23,106 nucleotides of DNA. It comes from JBBKWQ01 sp037969115. GTDB lineage: Bacteria; Actinomycetota; Acidimicrobiia; Acidimicrobiales; Ilumatobacteraceae. Position numbers and translations under genes: made by a program. The notes under the pieces are model-generated. The model was not told the DNA's origin. It saw only the letters and a list, made by a program, of their open reading frames with translations, and made no database searches. The stretch lies in assembly GCA_037969115.1 (NCBI GenBank), contig JBBKWQ010000060.1, forward strand, positions 1 to 23,106, in the 5' to 3' direction. This document shows, piece after piece, positions 7,236-14,897 of the stretch (the first letter of the stretch is position 1; the number at the start of each line of letters is the position of its first letter).

Positions 7236-8315
7236 TCAGAACGGCTGACCGGCGAGCTGGACCAGACGGTCGTGAGGAATCGCGTGCACGGTGCGGCCGC
7301 GGTGCCCGGTCATGGTCGCGGCTGCGCACAGCGCGTTCCAGATCGACTCCTCGACCGCTTCTGCGGTCGCTTCGAACAGGGGCGACATCTGACTCGGCGC
7401 CAACGTGTCGACTCGGATGATGTCTGCGTTCTTCCACGGCACGCGGTTCGCCGTGGAGAACGCGAGAAAGATGTCGCCGCTGCCGTTCGCTCCGGTTCCT
7501 CCAACTCGCGCCAACCCGACGGTGGCGCGACGGGCGAGCCGTTTGCACTGGTCGGCGAGGAGTGGCGCATCGGTCGCGACGACGACGATGATCGAACCGG
7601 CATCGGCCGTGGACGGACCACTCGGGAGAGGAATCTCGGTTCCGCTGATCGAGGCGCCCACCGGTCGGCCGTCGAGCCGAAGGAGTTCGCGGCTGCCGTA
7701 GTTCGCTTGCACCAGCACGCCCACACCGAACGTGGTGCCGGCGAGATCGACGATGCGCGATGAAGTGCCGATGCCACCCTTGAATCCGTGGCAGATCATG
7801 CCGGTGCCACCACCGACGTTGCCCTCGTCCACCCGTCCGGAGACCGATTGGGGAGAGTCAGCTTCGGCGAGAGCGGTGCGGACGTGTGCGGCGGTGAGGT
7901 TGAAGGCGTTGATGTCGTTGAGGAACCCGTCGTAGGTCTCTGCTACGACGGGCAGGCTCCAGTCGGCCTCGGGGTCTCGGACGGCTTCGGCTTCGACGAG
8001 CGTGTCGCGCACGAGCCCGACCTGATGGGTGTTCGTGATGCCGATCGGCCCGTTCAGGAGTCCTGACTCCTCGAGCCAGTGAGATCCCGTCATCTCGCCA
8101 TTGCCGTTGAACGAGTACAACCCGCCGTAGCAGAGTGAGTCACGTTCGCTGCGGCCGCGGGTGTTCACGATCGTGACGCCGGTGCGCGCCACTCGCGGCT
8201 CGTCGCGCACGACGGTGCAATGACCGACGGTGACACCGTCGATGTCGCTGATCGCGTTCAGCCGGCCCGGTGGGTATCTGCCGATCGAGATGCCGAGATC
8301 GCGCAGCCGGTTCAT
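7236..8315 (-). CDS. P1 family (S58, DmpA/BapA-like) aminopeptidase
   Basis: This 359-residue N-terminal-nucleophile peptidase is of the DmpA type, which processes itself into two chains and removes N-terminal D-, L- or beta-amino acids. The N-terminal part has ISDIDGVTVGHCTV and GITNTHQVGLVRD. The middle has EGNVGGGTGMICHGFKGG and IGTSSR. The cleavage/nucleophile segment is AGSIIVVVATDAPL, which puts self-cleavage between Gly240 and Ser241. Length matches the family (about 350-375). Its ATG (8313-8315) overlaps the stop of the upstream adenylate kinase gene as ATGA, so it is translationally coupled. No signal peptide is visible, so it is likely cytoplasmic. The physiological substrate is unknown. 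Confidence 0.9.
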   Translation of the reverse strand: MNRLRDLGISIGRYPPGRLNAISDIDGVTVGHCTVVRDEPRVARTGVTIVNTRGRSERDSLCYGGLYSFNGNGEMTGSHWLEESGLLNGPIGITNTHQVGLVRDTLVEAEAVRDPEADWSLPVVAETYDGFLNDINAFNLTAAHVRTALAEADSPQSVSGRVDEGNVGGGTGMICHGFKGGIGTSSRIVDLAGTTFGVGVLVQANYGSRELLRLDGRPVGASISGTEIPLPSGPSTADAGSIIVVVATDAPLLADQCKRLARRATVGLARVGGTGANGSGDIFLAFSTANRVPWKNADIIRVDTLAPSQMSPLFEATAEAVEESIWNALCAAATMTGHRGRTVHAIPHDRLVQLAGQPF

Positions 8316-8956
8316 GGTTCGACGCGGAGCTTCAGTCGTTCACAGATGTCGACGTGCACCTCCTCGATGGAAGCCGTGGCATCGAGCGTGAAGACGAACT
8401 CCTTGCGTTCGAAGATCTCGATCACTGGTCGTGTCTTCTCGTGGTAGTCCCTGAGCCGGTTGGCGAGGGCTTCGGGATTGTCGTCGTCACGGGCGATGAG
8501 CTTGCCACCGCAGACGTCGCACTTGTCGTCCACTTCGGGGCGGTGGTGGATGAGGTTGTAGTCGAGTCCGCAACCGGAACAGAGCCGCCGGGACAGCACT
8601 CGTCGCTCGACCTCGTGGTCGGGGATATGCAGGTTGATCACGCCGTCGATGTCGAACGATTCGAGGAAGAACTCTGCCTGACGCGCGTTGCGGGGGAAGC
8701 CGTCGATCACGAAGCCGTAGTTCCAGTTGTGGATCTGGAGCCGATCCCACATCACCGACTCCACGAGGTCGTCGCCGACGAGGTCACCTCCGTCGAGCAC
8801 GCGCTTCACTTGAGCACCGATCTTGGTGTGGTATTGGATGTGCCAACGGAAGATGTCGCCCACACTGATGTGCACCAGGTCGAACCGGTCTGCCAGCAGT
8901 GTGGCCTGCGTGCCCTTGCCGCTGCCCTGCACACCCATGATCACGTACTTGCGCAT
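8312..8956 (-). CDS. adk: Adenylate kinase (zinc-lid type), probable paralogue
   Basis: This 214-residue nucleoside monophosphate kinase has the same length as long-form adenylate kinases. The P-loop is GVQGSGKGT (8-16, K14) instead of the usual GPPGAGKGT. The NMP-binding helix reads ISVGDIFR (Val32 where Thr is usual). DGFPR (85-89) is present. The lid has a complete zinc knuckle, C126-x2-C129-x16-C146-x2-C149, followed by RDDDN and TRPVIEIFE. ATG 8956 is chosen because the protein opens MRKYVIMG; the frame extends upstream to 9289 across the divergent gene without homology. Housekeeping adk normally sits between secY and map/infA in actinobacteria, so this copy next to a peptidase is probably a second one (inference). 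It shares a 55-bp divergent promoter region with the uridine phosphorylase gene. Confidence 0.87.
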   Translation of the reverse strand: MRKYVIMGVQGSGKGTQATLLADRFDLVHISVGDIFRWHIQYHTKIGAQVKRVLDGGDLVGDDLVESVMWDRLQIHNWNYGFVIDGFPRNARQAEFFLESFDIDGVINLHIPDHEVERRVLSRRLCSGCGLDYNLIHHRPEVDDKCDVCGGKLIARDDDNPEALANRLRDYHEKTRPVIEIFERKEFVFTLDATASIEEVHVDICERLKLRVEP

Positions 8957-9011
8957 GTGAACATCGTGGCACCTTCCGGATGCCGCAATTGGACGTTGTA
9001 CGGTTCGAGAC
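8957..9011. promoter_or_regulatory. Divergent promoter region between adk-like gene and udp
   Basis: Only 55 bp separate two opposed start codons, so both promoters must lie here or overlap the genes. On the plus strand TACGGT (8999-9004) is a TANNNT -10 box ending 7 nt before the udp ATG, which suggests a leaderless udp mRNA. No Shine-Dalgarno is seen before either gene. The -35 elements are weak and cannot be assigned. Confidence 0.4.
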
Positions 9012-9773
9012 ATGGCAGATGTCTTCCACCTCGGGCTCACCGCTGCGATGTTGCAGGGAGCGACGATCGCACTCCTGCCCGGCGACCCGGCACGCGTCGC
9101 ACGCATCGCCGCCGACATGGACCGTTCTGAGCCGCTCGCGTCGAACCGCGAATTCACATCGGCGCTCGGATGGCTCGGCGACGCCCCCGTCGTGGTGTGC
9201 TCGACCGGCATCGGTGGGCCGTCCACGTCGATCGCCGTCGAAGAACTCGCGCAACTTGGCGTCCGCACGTTTCTCCGTGTCGGCACCACCGGCGGAATTC
9301 AGCCACACATCGTGCCGGGTGATGTGATCGTGAACACCGGCGCCGTCCGTCTCGACGGTGCGAGCCTGCACTTCGCGCCGATGGAGTTTCCTGCGGTCGC
9401 GGATTTCGAATGCACCACGGCGCTCGTCGCGGCAGCGCGAGCACTCGGGTCGGAACCACATCTCGGCGTGACCGCGTCGTCGGACACTTTCTACCCCGGA
9501 CAGGAACGCTACGACACCTACAGCGGGCGGGTGGTCGCCCGTTTTCGCGGCAGTCTCGACGAGTGGCAGTCGATGGGCGTACTGAACTACGAGATGGAGG
9601 CGGCGACGCTTTTCACCATGTGCGCGAGCCAGGGCTTGCGTGCCGGCTGCGTTGCCGGGGTGCTGGTGAACCGTCACCAACAGGAGATCCCCGACGAGTC
9701 GGTGTCGGCGATGGTTGAATCGAACGCCGTCGCCGTGGTGGTCGACGCCGCGCGTCGCCTCTGCAACGCCTGA
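9012..9773 (+). CDS. udp: Uridine phosphorylase
   Basis: This 253-residue enzyme for phosphorolysis of uridine to uracil and ribose-1-phosphate has exactly the length of E. coli Udp. Long blocks match that enzyme as I remember it, including STGIGGPSTSIAVEELAQLG, VRLDGASLHFAP, EFPAVADFECTTALV and ASSDTFYPGQERYDTYSGRV. Phosphate-site residues are G24, R28, R46, R89 and T92. The uracil pocket residues Q164 and R166 separate it from purine phosphorylases, and ribose-site E194, M195 and E196 lie in NYEMEAAT. The start has no ribosome binding site but a TANNNT box 7 nt upstream. The similarity to enterobacterial Udp is unusually high for a high-GC Gram-positive gene, and horizontal transfer is possible. 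GC content looks like that of its neighbours. Confidence 0.95.
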   Translation: MADVFHLGLTAAMLQGATIALLPGDPARVARIAADMDRSEPLASNREFTSALGWLGDAPVVVCSTGIGGPSTSIAVEELAQLGVRTFLRVGTTGGIQPHIVPGDVIVNTGAVRLDGASLHFAPMEFPAVADFECTTALVAAARALGSEPHLGVTASSDTFYPGQERYDTYSGRVVARFRGSLDEWQSMGVLNYEMEAATLFTMCASQGLRAGCVAGVLVNRHQQEIPDESVSAMVESNAVAVVVDAARRLCNA

Positions 9774-9823
9774 TCACCGTCGGCGGGCGGCGCCGGCGCA
9801 GCCGCTTCGTGAGTCGGGGCCGC

Positions 9824-10441
9824 TCACTGCTTTTCGAGGACGTAGACCATCGACTTCAAACCGATCACGGGGAGATGCTCACCGTGCTCCCGAAACAGCA
9901 ACTTGGCCGACCCTTCGTCGAGTAGGTGCTGCACTCGTCCCGGGTACTCGGGGTCTGCAAGCGCATGGTCGTTGAACGAGAAAGCGAACCGTCCACCAGC
10001 CGGCAGCAGACCCATCAAGAGGTCGAACACGTCGATGCCTGCGCCGCCGTGGCCGATCACGCCGATCGCCGTGATCGTACGGTACTGCCCGTGGTCGAAC
10101 GGCGGGGGCTGGTCGAGGTCGAGGGTGGTCAATGTTCGGTACGCGCGCTTGGCTGCGGCCTGGCTGATCATTTCGGGGGAGGGGTCGGCGCCATCCACGT
10201 GGACGAAGCCGGCCGCTCGCAATGCGACGCCCGACAGGCCCGTCCCACATCCGTAATCGAGAATGGGTTCCGCCGTGTCGGTTCCGACATTCGTGAGCGC
10301 GGCGGCAACACGCGCTGGGGAGGCGTAGCCGCTCTCGGCGATCCCGTCGTCGTACGTTGCCGACCATTCGGCGTACAACGCCAGCGTCTCCTCGTCGGTC
10401 TCGACCTCGTACACCTTGTCGAGGAACGGATCGTGCTCCAT
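9824..10441 (-). CDS. Class I SAM-dependent methyltransferase
   Basis: This is a protein of about 205 residues with a Rossmann methyltransferase fold. Motif I is ILDYGCGTGLSGVAL (about 60-75), followed by the acidic strand end VDGADPSPEMI (motif II) and LLPAGGRFAFSFN. The N-terminal YAEWSATYDDGI and the ASPARVAAAL segment resemble the TPR-methyltransferase/UbiE-like group that annotators call methyltransferase domain 11/25. The substrate cannot be read from the sequence. I prefer ATG 10441 to GTG 10447, because on the minus strand a TAGCGT box (10453-10448) ends 6 nt before ATG 10441, giving a leaderless start. It is divergent from the PadR gene and converges on udp. Confidence 0.85.
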   Translation of the reverse strand: MEHDPFLDKVYEVETDEETLALYAEWSATYDDGIAESGYASPARVAAALTNVGTDTAEPILDYGCGTGLSGVALRAAGFVHVDGADPSPEMISQAAAKRAYRTLTTLDLDQPPPFDHGQYRTITAIGVIGHGGAGIDVFDLLMGLLPAGGRFAFSFNDHALADPEYPGRVQHLLDEGSAKLLFREHGEHLPVIGLKSMVYVLEKQ

Positions 10442-10509
10442 CGGCACACGCTAACAAGCCCGAAGAACCCGGGCGGGGCCTCGGCCGTCGGGTGATCAGA
10501 ATGAGGCCC

Positions 10510-10538
10510 TTGACAACAAGAAGATATCTTCCTATAAA
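10510..10538 (+). promoter_or_regulatory. Consensus promoter of the PadR/HAAS-like pair
   Basis: TTGACA (10510-10515) and TATAAA (10533-10538) have the optimal 17-bp spacing, the best sigma-A match in the window. The start ATG at 10546 begins 7 nt after the -10 box, so the transcript is probably leaderless. Confidence 0.75.
10520..10531. promoter_or_regulatory. Putative PadR operator: 12-bp perfect palindrome
   Basis: GAAGATATCTTC is a perfect palindrome lying in the spacer between the -35 and -10 boxes of the PadR promoter. A repressor bound here would exclude RNA polymerase, so autoregulation is the natural reading. The half site is not the ATGT/ACAT pattern known from some PadR proteins. 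Confidence 0.55.
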
Positions 10539-10545
10539 TAGACAC

Positions 10546-10905
10546 ATGGTACGACGCAAGCCGGGGCGGCTCCTTCCGCTCGAGTATCGAGTGCTCGCTG
10601 CGGCGGCCGACGTCCACCGAATCGACGAAGGTCGATTTCATGGCTATGTCATGGCTCAACGGCTCCAGGGCGCCGGTGACGGACGCAGACTCACCAGCCA
10701 CGGCACCCTCTACAAGGCGCTCTCGCGCCTGCACCGAGCGGGACTTCTCGACGCCGACTGGGAAGATTCTGATCTCGCAGCCGCCGACGACCGGCCGCGC
10801 CGTCGCCTGTACGAGATCACCGGTCTCGGGATCGAGGTACTCCGATTGGCCGAACTCGACGAGCCCCTACCGGCGTCGGTGATCACTGGGTTGTCACCGG
10901 CATGA
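10546..10905 (+). CDS. PadR family transcriptional regulator
   Basis: This small 119-residue winged-helix protein has the PadR hallmark HGYVMAQRL (about 32-40), GTLYKALSRLHRAGLLDADWE (recognition helix and turn, about 53-73, in two adjoining motifs) and RRRLYEITGLG forming the wing and last helix. It belongs to the short PadR subfamily without the C-terminal effector domain. ATG 10546 follows a near-perfect promoter by 7 nt; the frame stays open upstream to 10357 but this is non-coding. Its stop overlaps the next start as ATGA (10902-10905). In many actinobacteria and firmicutes, short PadR proteins are paired with a membrane protein bearing an N-terminal helical prefix domain, as seen here. 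Confidence 0.9.
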   Translation: MVRRKPGRLLPLEYRVLAAAADVHRIDEGRFHGYVMAQRLQGAGDGRRLTSHGTLYKALSRLHRAGLLDADWEDSDLAAADDRPRRRLYEITGLGIEVLRLAELDEPLPASVITGLSPA

Positions 10906-11402
10906 CCAAACCGGGACGCTCCGAGCGCGTCGTTCACCGCTGGGTGGCGATGTACACGGCCGGTCTTCCGGACGACATCGTCGCCGACCGTCGCGCCGAA
11001 CTCGAATCCGACATCTGGGAGCAGCTCCACGATCCAGACAACGCCACAGCCGTCCGCGTCATCGCACGGCTGGCACGCGGTACGTACGCCGATGTGTCGT
11101 GGCGAATCGAAACCCGCTATCACATCGGAGGACTCATGAACGGAACCACCATCATCGCGACTCGTATCGTCGCCTCGCTCGTCACCTTGATCGCCGCATT
11201 CGTACTGATGTGGGGTCTCGTCTGGACGTCACCCGGCATCGTCGCGATCTCGCTGGCCTTCGCCTGCGCAGCCGGCGGGTTGTGGTGGGCCTCGACGACT
11301 CCGGCGGCCCGGGAACGAAACCGACGACTCGTCGTCGGGGGAGCAGTCGCCAGCGTCTGCACCGTCGCAACGATGGCCCTCGTCGTCACTGGTCTGTCGT
11401 GA
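10902..11402 (+). CDS. HAAS-like membrane protein co-encoded with PadR
   Basis: This is a 166-residue protein. The N-terminal soluble helical part (about 1-78) has RVVHRWVAMYTAGLPDD and AELESDIWEQL, similar to the HAAS/permease-prefix helical domains that accompany PadR regulators. Three hydrophobic segments follow at about 83-107, 111-131 and 142-165, so it is an inner-membrane protein with three passes. It overlaps the PadR stop by 4 nt and must be co-translated. Its role is not known; a membrane partner or target of the PadR circuit is inference. No enzymatic motif is visible. Confidence 0.75.
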   Translation: MTKPGRSERVVHRWVAMYTAGLPDDIVADRRAELESDIWEQLHDPDNATAVRVIARLARGTYADVSWRIETRYHIGGLMNGTTIIATRIVASLVTLIAAFVLMWGLVWTSPGIVAISLAFACAAGGLWWASTTPAARERNRRLVVGGAVASVCTVATMALVVTGLS

Positions 11403-11556
11403 CGATCGTGGACCGAAGTATCTGATTCAGGACCAGTCGCAACCGCCAGGATTCAGCGCCCAGACCCACACGAGACACTGAAAGACCATCACCTCTGCCG
11501 CCACGGGAACCGGTCGCGATTTCAGCGCCGAGACGAATCGTGTCGTGAACGTGCCG
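11403..11556. other. Convergent intergenic spacer with a short imperfect direct repeat
   Basis: This 154 bp lies between the ends of the HAAS-like and GntR genes. It holds a 13/14-identical direct repeat, TTCAGCGCCCAGAC (11452-11465) and TTCAGCGCCGAGAC (11521-11534). I see no convincing gene, hairpin terminator or promoter in it. Confidence 0.4.
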
Positions 11557-12204
11557 TCAGGACCCGGCGAGCGGCGCGCCGAGGCGGTGAGTGACGGCGT
11601 TGCGAACCTGGGCGTCGAACGATTTCACGTGGGCCTCGATGAGCGCGGCAACAGTGTCCGCGTCGCGGGCCGTCAACGCTTCGTGGATCGCGGCGTGTTC
11701 GTCGACCGCAAGGCCCATGTCGGCAACGCCCGCGAGGTACATGTGCCAGAGACGGTCGCTCTGGGCATACAGCGTGTCGAGGGTGTCGGTGAGGAACCGG
11801 TTGCCGGCGGCGCGCCAGATGATCTCGTGACATCTGCGATCGAGGTCGAGGAGTTCGGCCGGCTCGACGCCCGGCTGCCGGGTGTGCGCGAGCACCTCGG
11901 ACATCTCGTCCCAGTCGGCTGCGGTGCCCCGCATGCACGCGAGACGCGCAGCGTAGGGTTCCATCAGGGCGCGCGTCTCGTACAACATCGACAGCTCGCC
12001 GACGTCGATCGCCGACACGAACATTCCTCGACGTGGGATGACGGTGACGAAGTGGTCGCGGGCTAGGCGTTGCAACGCCTCCCTGATCGGTGTGCGGCCG
12101 ATGCCGAGCGTGCTTTGGAGATCGGCCTCGCGAACAACGTCGCCCGGCGCGAGGTCGAGCCGGATGATCATCCGACGAATCTCCTGATAGGCGCGCTCGG
12201 CCAT
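11557..12204 (-). CDS. GntR family (FCD subfamily) transcriptional regulator
   Basis: This 215-residue protein begins MAERAYQEIRRMIIRLDLAPGD. It has the winged helix LGIGRTPIREALQRL and PRRGMFVS (first ~75 residues). An FCD ligand domain follows, with the expected metal-binding His pattern: DRRCHEII, then EHAAIHEAL, then IEAHVKSF. FCD regulators bind small carboxylates or amino-acid-like ligands. ATG 12204 is the first good start. GTG 12210 and TTG 12265 are in frame upstream and could add a Ser/Pro-rich tail, so the start is uncertain. It is divergent from the dehydrogenase-ETF operon and probably represses it, responding to an N-methylated amino acid or product (inference). The open frame continues far upstream to 13563, antisense to the dehydrogenase; I do not regard that part as coding. 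Confidence 0.88.
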   Translation of the reverse strand: MAERAYQEIRRMIIRLDLAPGDVVREADLQSTLGIGRTPIREALQRLARDHFVTVIPRRGMFVSAIDVGELSMLYETRALMEPYAARLACMRGTAADWDEMSEVLAHTRQPGVEPAELLDLDRRCHEIIWRAAGNRFLTDTLDTLYAQSDRLWHMYLAGVADMGLAVDEHAAIHEALTARDADTVAALIEAHVKSFDAQVRNAVTHRLGAPLAGS

Positions 12205-12257
12205 CGACACCGACGAGGACGCCGGTGACGATGGTGACGACTTGCCGCGTTCGAAGC

Positions 12258-12299
12258 TTGACAACTGACTGATACGGTGATGATATATCAGTCTGTCAA
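12258..12299. promoter_or_regulatory. Divergent GntR/dehydrogenase control region with nested inverted repeats
   Basis: TTGACA (12258-12263) on the plus strand is mirrored by TGTCAA (12294-12299), which is TTGACA on the minus strand. Inside them GACTGATA (12267-12274) and TATCAGTC (12286-12293) form a perfect 8-bp inverted repeat. TGATATATCA (12281-12290) is a perfect 10-bp palindrome. The outer pair would serve as -35 boxes of facing promoters. The inner palindrome is a likely GntR-FCD operator that overlaps the plus-strand -10 region. Exact -10 boxes are not certain. Confidence 0.6.
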
Positions 12300-12354
12300 G
12301 TGGCGAGCGCTCGGTGGCGCGCAACGCCGATGCCCGAACGAAGGTGAGCACCTC

Positions 12355-14889
12355 ATGAGCGACAACGATTTCCCGTCCAAGGCCAACGTGGTCGTCATCG
12401 GTGCCGGCATCGTCGGCAACTGTCTGGTCGGACACCTCGCGCGTCTCGGCTGGACCGACATGGTGCTCATCGACAAGGGACCCCTTCCCAATCCGGGTGG
12501 TTCCACGGGCCATGCATCGAACTTCATCTTTCCCGTCGACCACAACAAGGAGATGGCGCTGCTCGGTGTGCAGAGCGCCAATCAGTACCGCGACGCCGAC
12601 CGTTCGGTGGATTCGGGTGGCATCGAGGTCGCCCGAACGCAGGAGCGCATGGACGAGTTCGGCCGACGCATGACCTCGGCGACGGCGTGGGGCGTCGAGG
12701 CCGAACTGCTCACACCCGAACAGGTCAAAGAACTCGTGCCCTTCATCAACGAGAACGTCATCCTCGGCGGATTCCACTGCCCGACCGTGTCGGTCGTCGA
12801 CTCGCTCGACACCGGCACCTTGTTCCGCAACGAGGCGATCGAGAAAACCGGACTCAAGGTGTTCGCCAACACCGAAGTGTTCGACGTCGAGACCGAGGAC
12901 GAGCCCGGTACCGGACTTCAGAAGGTCACCGCCGTGGTCACCGACAAGGGTCGCGTCGAAGCGAACTACGTCGTCATCGCGTGCGGTGTGTGGTCGAACC
13001 GCATCGCCAACATGGCTGGAGCCACCATCCCGCTCGTGCCCGCCGTACACCAGATGGCAGATGTCGGGCCGATGGACGTGCTTGCCGAGACGAACAACGA
13101 GATCGGATACCCGATCGTGCGCGACATGGACACCTTCTGCTACGAGCGACAGTCGTCCGGTTCCATGGAAGTCGGCTCGTATGCCCACCGGCCGATCCTG
13201 CATCACCCCGACAGCATCCCCTCGAACGACGAGGCCGCGCTCAGCCCGACCGAGATGCCGTTCACGCCCGACGACTTCGACCAGCAGATGGAAGAGGCGA
13301 TCGAACTCATGGACATGCTCGGCGACGCCGAGATCAAGTACGCGATCAACGGTCTGCTCTCGCTCACACCCGACGCGATGCCATGCCTCGGTGAGACCAC
13401 CGAAGTCCGCAACCTGTGGTCGGCCGCCGCGGTCTGGGTGAAGGAGGGCCCCGGCATGGCCCAGGTCGTCGCGGAGTGGATGACCTACGGATACCCGCGG
13501 GTCATCGACGCGCACGGCGCCGACATCGCCCGGTTCTACGGCCACGAGCGCAACGACGAGCACATCTGGTCACGGGCCGAGGAGCACTTCAACAAGACCT
13601 ACGGCATCGTGCACCCCGCCGAGCAGTGGGAGCACCGCCGCAACCTCCAGGTGTCGCCGTACTTCTCCCGTCAGCAGGCTCTCGACGCGATGTTCTTCCA
13701 GGCCCGCACGTGGGAGCGCCCGCAGTGGTACGGCAGCAACGCCGACCTCGTCGAGCGCTACGGCATCGCAGAACGCGACGTCGAGTGGGACAACCGTTGG
13801 TGGAGCCCCATCACGGTCGGCGAACACCTCAACATGCGCGAACACTGCGGCATGGTCGACCTGTCGGCATTCCAGATCTTCGAGCTGGCCGGCCCGGGTG
13901 CCGTCGAGTTCGCCGACTACCTGTCGGTGAACAAGATCAGCGAGCCCGGGCGTTCCACCTACACGCCGTGGCTCACCCCCGACGGCGGCTTTCACTCCGA
14001 CCTCACCATGCACCGCATGTCGTACGACGTGGTCAACGTCGTCACCGGCGTCTTCGACGGTGGCAGAGATCTGCACTGGATCAGGAAGTACATGCCCAAG
14101 GACGGTTCGGTCACGGTGACCGATCGCACCCTCGAGGTGTCCACGCTCGGCGTGTGGGGTCCGAATGCGCCGGCACTGCTGGCGACTCTCACCGACGCCG
14201 ACCTGTCGCACGAGGGTTCGCCGTACGGGTCGCTTCGCGATGTCACGCTGCGCTGCGGTGACGCTTCGATCGAGGCGACGCTCTTCCGCATCTCCTACGT
14301 CGGTGACTCCGGCTGGGAGATCTACGTGAAGTGGGACGACGGCCCGGCGCTGTGGGATGCGCTCATGGCGAACGGTGCCGAGTTCGGTCTGCGCCCGACC
14401 GGTGGCGGCGTGTACGGTACGTCCGGTCGCCTCGAGAAGGGGTACCGACTGCAGGGCGCCGAACTCGAAAGCGAGTACAACCCGCTCGAAGCCGGCCTCG
14501 CGCGTCCGAAGGTGAAGTCGGTCGACTTCATCGGCAAAGATGCCTATTTGAAGGCTCGCGAATCCGACCCGGAGGTGCACATGGTCACGCTCACCGTCGA
14601 GGACCAGACCGATGCACGGGGCCGTACGCGCTGGATGCAGGGAGGCAACGAGCCGATCCTCACGCTCGATGGCGAACGCATCGTCGATTCGCACGGACGT
14701 TGTGCTCGCGTGACCACGGCCGGCTACGGCCCGTCGGTGGGCAAGCACCTCCTCATGGCGTACCTGCCGACCGCGCTGGCGCAGCCGGGCACCGACCTGC
14801 AGGTGATGTACATGAACGAACTGTTCCCGGTGAAGGTCGTGGGAACGGGCGCTGTATTCGATCCCGACGACACCCGTCTGAAGGGCTGA
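12355..14889 (+). CDS. Dimethylglycine/sarcosine dehydrogenase-type flavoprotein with C-terminal GcvT domain
   Basis: This is an 844-residue two-module enzyme. The N-terminal half is a DAO-type FAD domain with VVVIGAGIVG (dinucleotide loop G16-G21) and GGSTGHASN, where His53 sits at the position of the covalent FAD histidine of dimethylglycine dehydrogenase (GSTWHA). The half ends around GPGMAQVVAEWMTYG. The C-terminal half is a GcvT/aminomethyltransferase folate domain with RISYVGDSGWEIYV, GRLEKGYRLQGAEL and YNPLEAGL, then a C-terminal barrel. The enzyme should oxidise an N-methyl group and pass formaldehyde to tetrahydrofolate. AAGGTGAG at 12341-12348 is the ribosome binding site for ATG 12355; the frame's earlier ATG at 12277 lies in the promoter. 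EtfB and EtfA follow and would accept the electrons. The substrate could be dimethylglycine, sarcosine or another N-methyl amine. Confidence 0.85.
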   Translation: MSDNDFPSKANVVVIGAGIVGNCLVGHLARLGWTDMVLIDKGPLPNPGGSTGHASNFIFPVDHNKEMALLGVQSANQYRDADRSVDSGGIEVARTQERMDEFGRRMTSATAWGVEAELLTPEQVKELVPFINENVILGGFHCPTVSVVDSLDTGTLFRNEAIEKTGLKVFANTEVFDVETEDEPGTGLQKVTAVVTDKGRVEANYVVIACGVWSNRIANMAGATIPLVPAVHQMADVGPMDVLAETNNEIGYPIVRDMDTFCYERQSSGSMEVGSYAHRPILHHPDSIPSNDEAALSPTEMPFTPDDFDQQMEEAIELMDMLGDAEIKYAINGLLSLTPDAMPCLGETTEVRNLWSAAAVWVKEGPGMAQVVAEWMTYGYPRVIDAHGADIARFYGHERNDEHIWSRAEEHFNKTYGIVHPAEQWEHRRNLQVSPYFSRQQALDAMFFQARTWERPQWYGSNADLVERYGIAERDVEWDNRWWSPITVGEHLNMREHCGMVDLSAFQIFELAGPGAVEFADYLSVNKISEPGRSTYTPWLTPDGGFHSDLTMHRMSYDVVNVVTGVFDGGRDLHWIRKYMPKDGSVTVTDRTLEVSTLGVWGPNAPALLATLTDADLSHEGSPYGSLRDVTLRCGDASIEATLFRISYVGDSGWEIYVKWDDGPALWDALMANGAEFGLRPTGGGVYGTSGRLEKGYRLQGAELESEYNPLEAGLARPKVKSVDFIGKDAYLKARESDPEVHMVTLTVEDQTDARGRTRWMQGGNEPILTLDGERIVDSHGRCARVTTAGYGPSVGKHLLMAYLPTALAQPGTDLQVMYMNELFPVKVVGTGAVFDPDDTRLKG

Positions 14890-14897
14890 GCACAGCG

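Noticed and set aside
9785..9805. Possible terminator GCGGC...GCCGC between udp and the methyltransferase
   Set aside because: The stem has only five pairs with a 9-nt GC-rich loop and no tail, too weak to annotate.
12205..13563. Upstream extension of the GntR frame antisense to the dehydrogenase
   Set aside because: Only the part from 12204 downward resembles GntR; the extension lies opposite conserved FAD-domain codons and across the control region.
13570..14748. Minus-strand open frame of 392 codons under the GcvT domain
   Set aside because: It is the shadow of a conserved plus-strand gene and has no recognisable domain.
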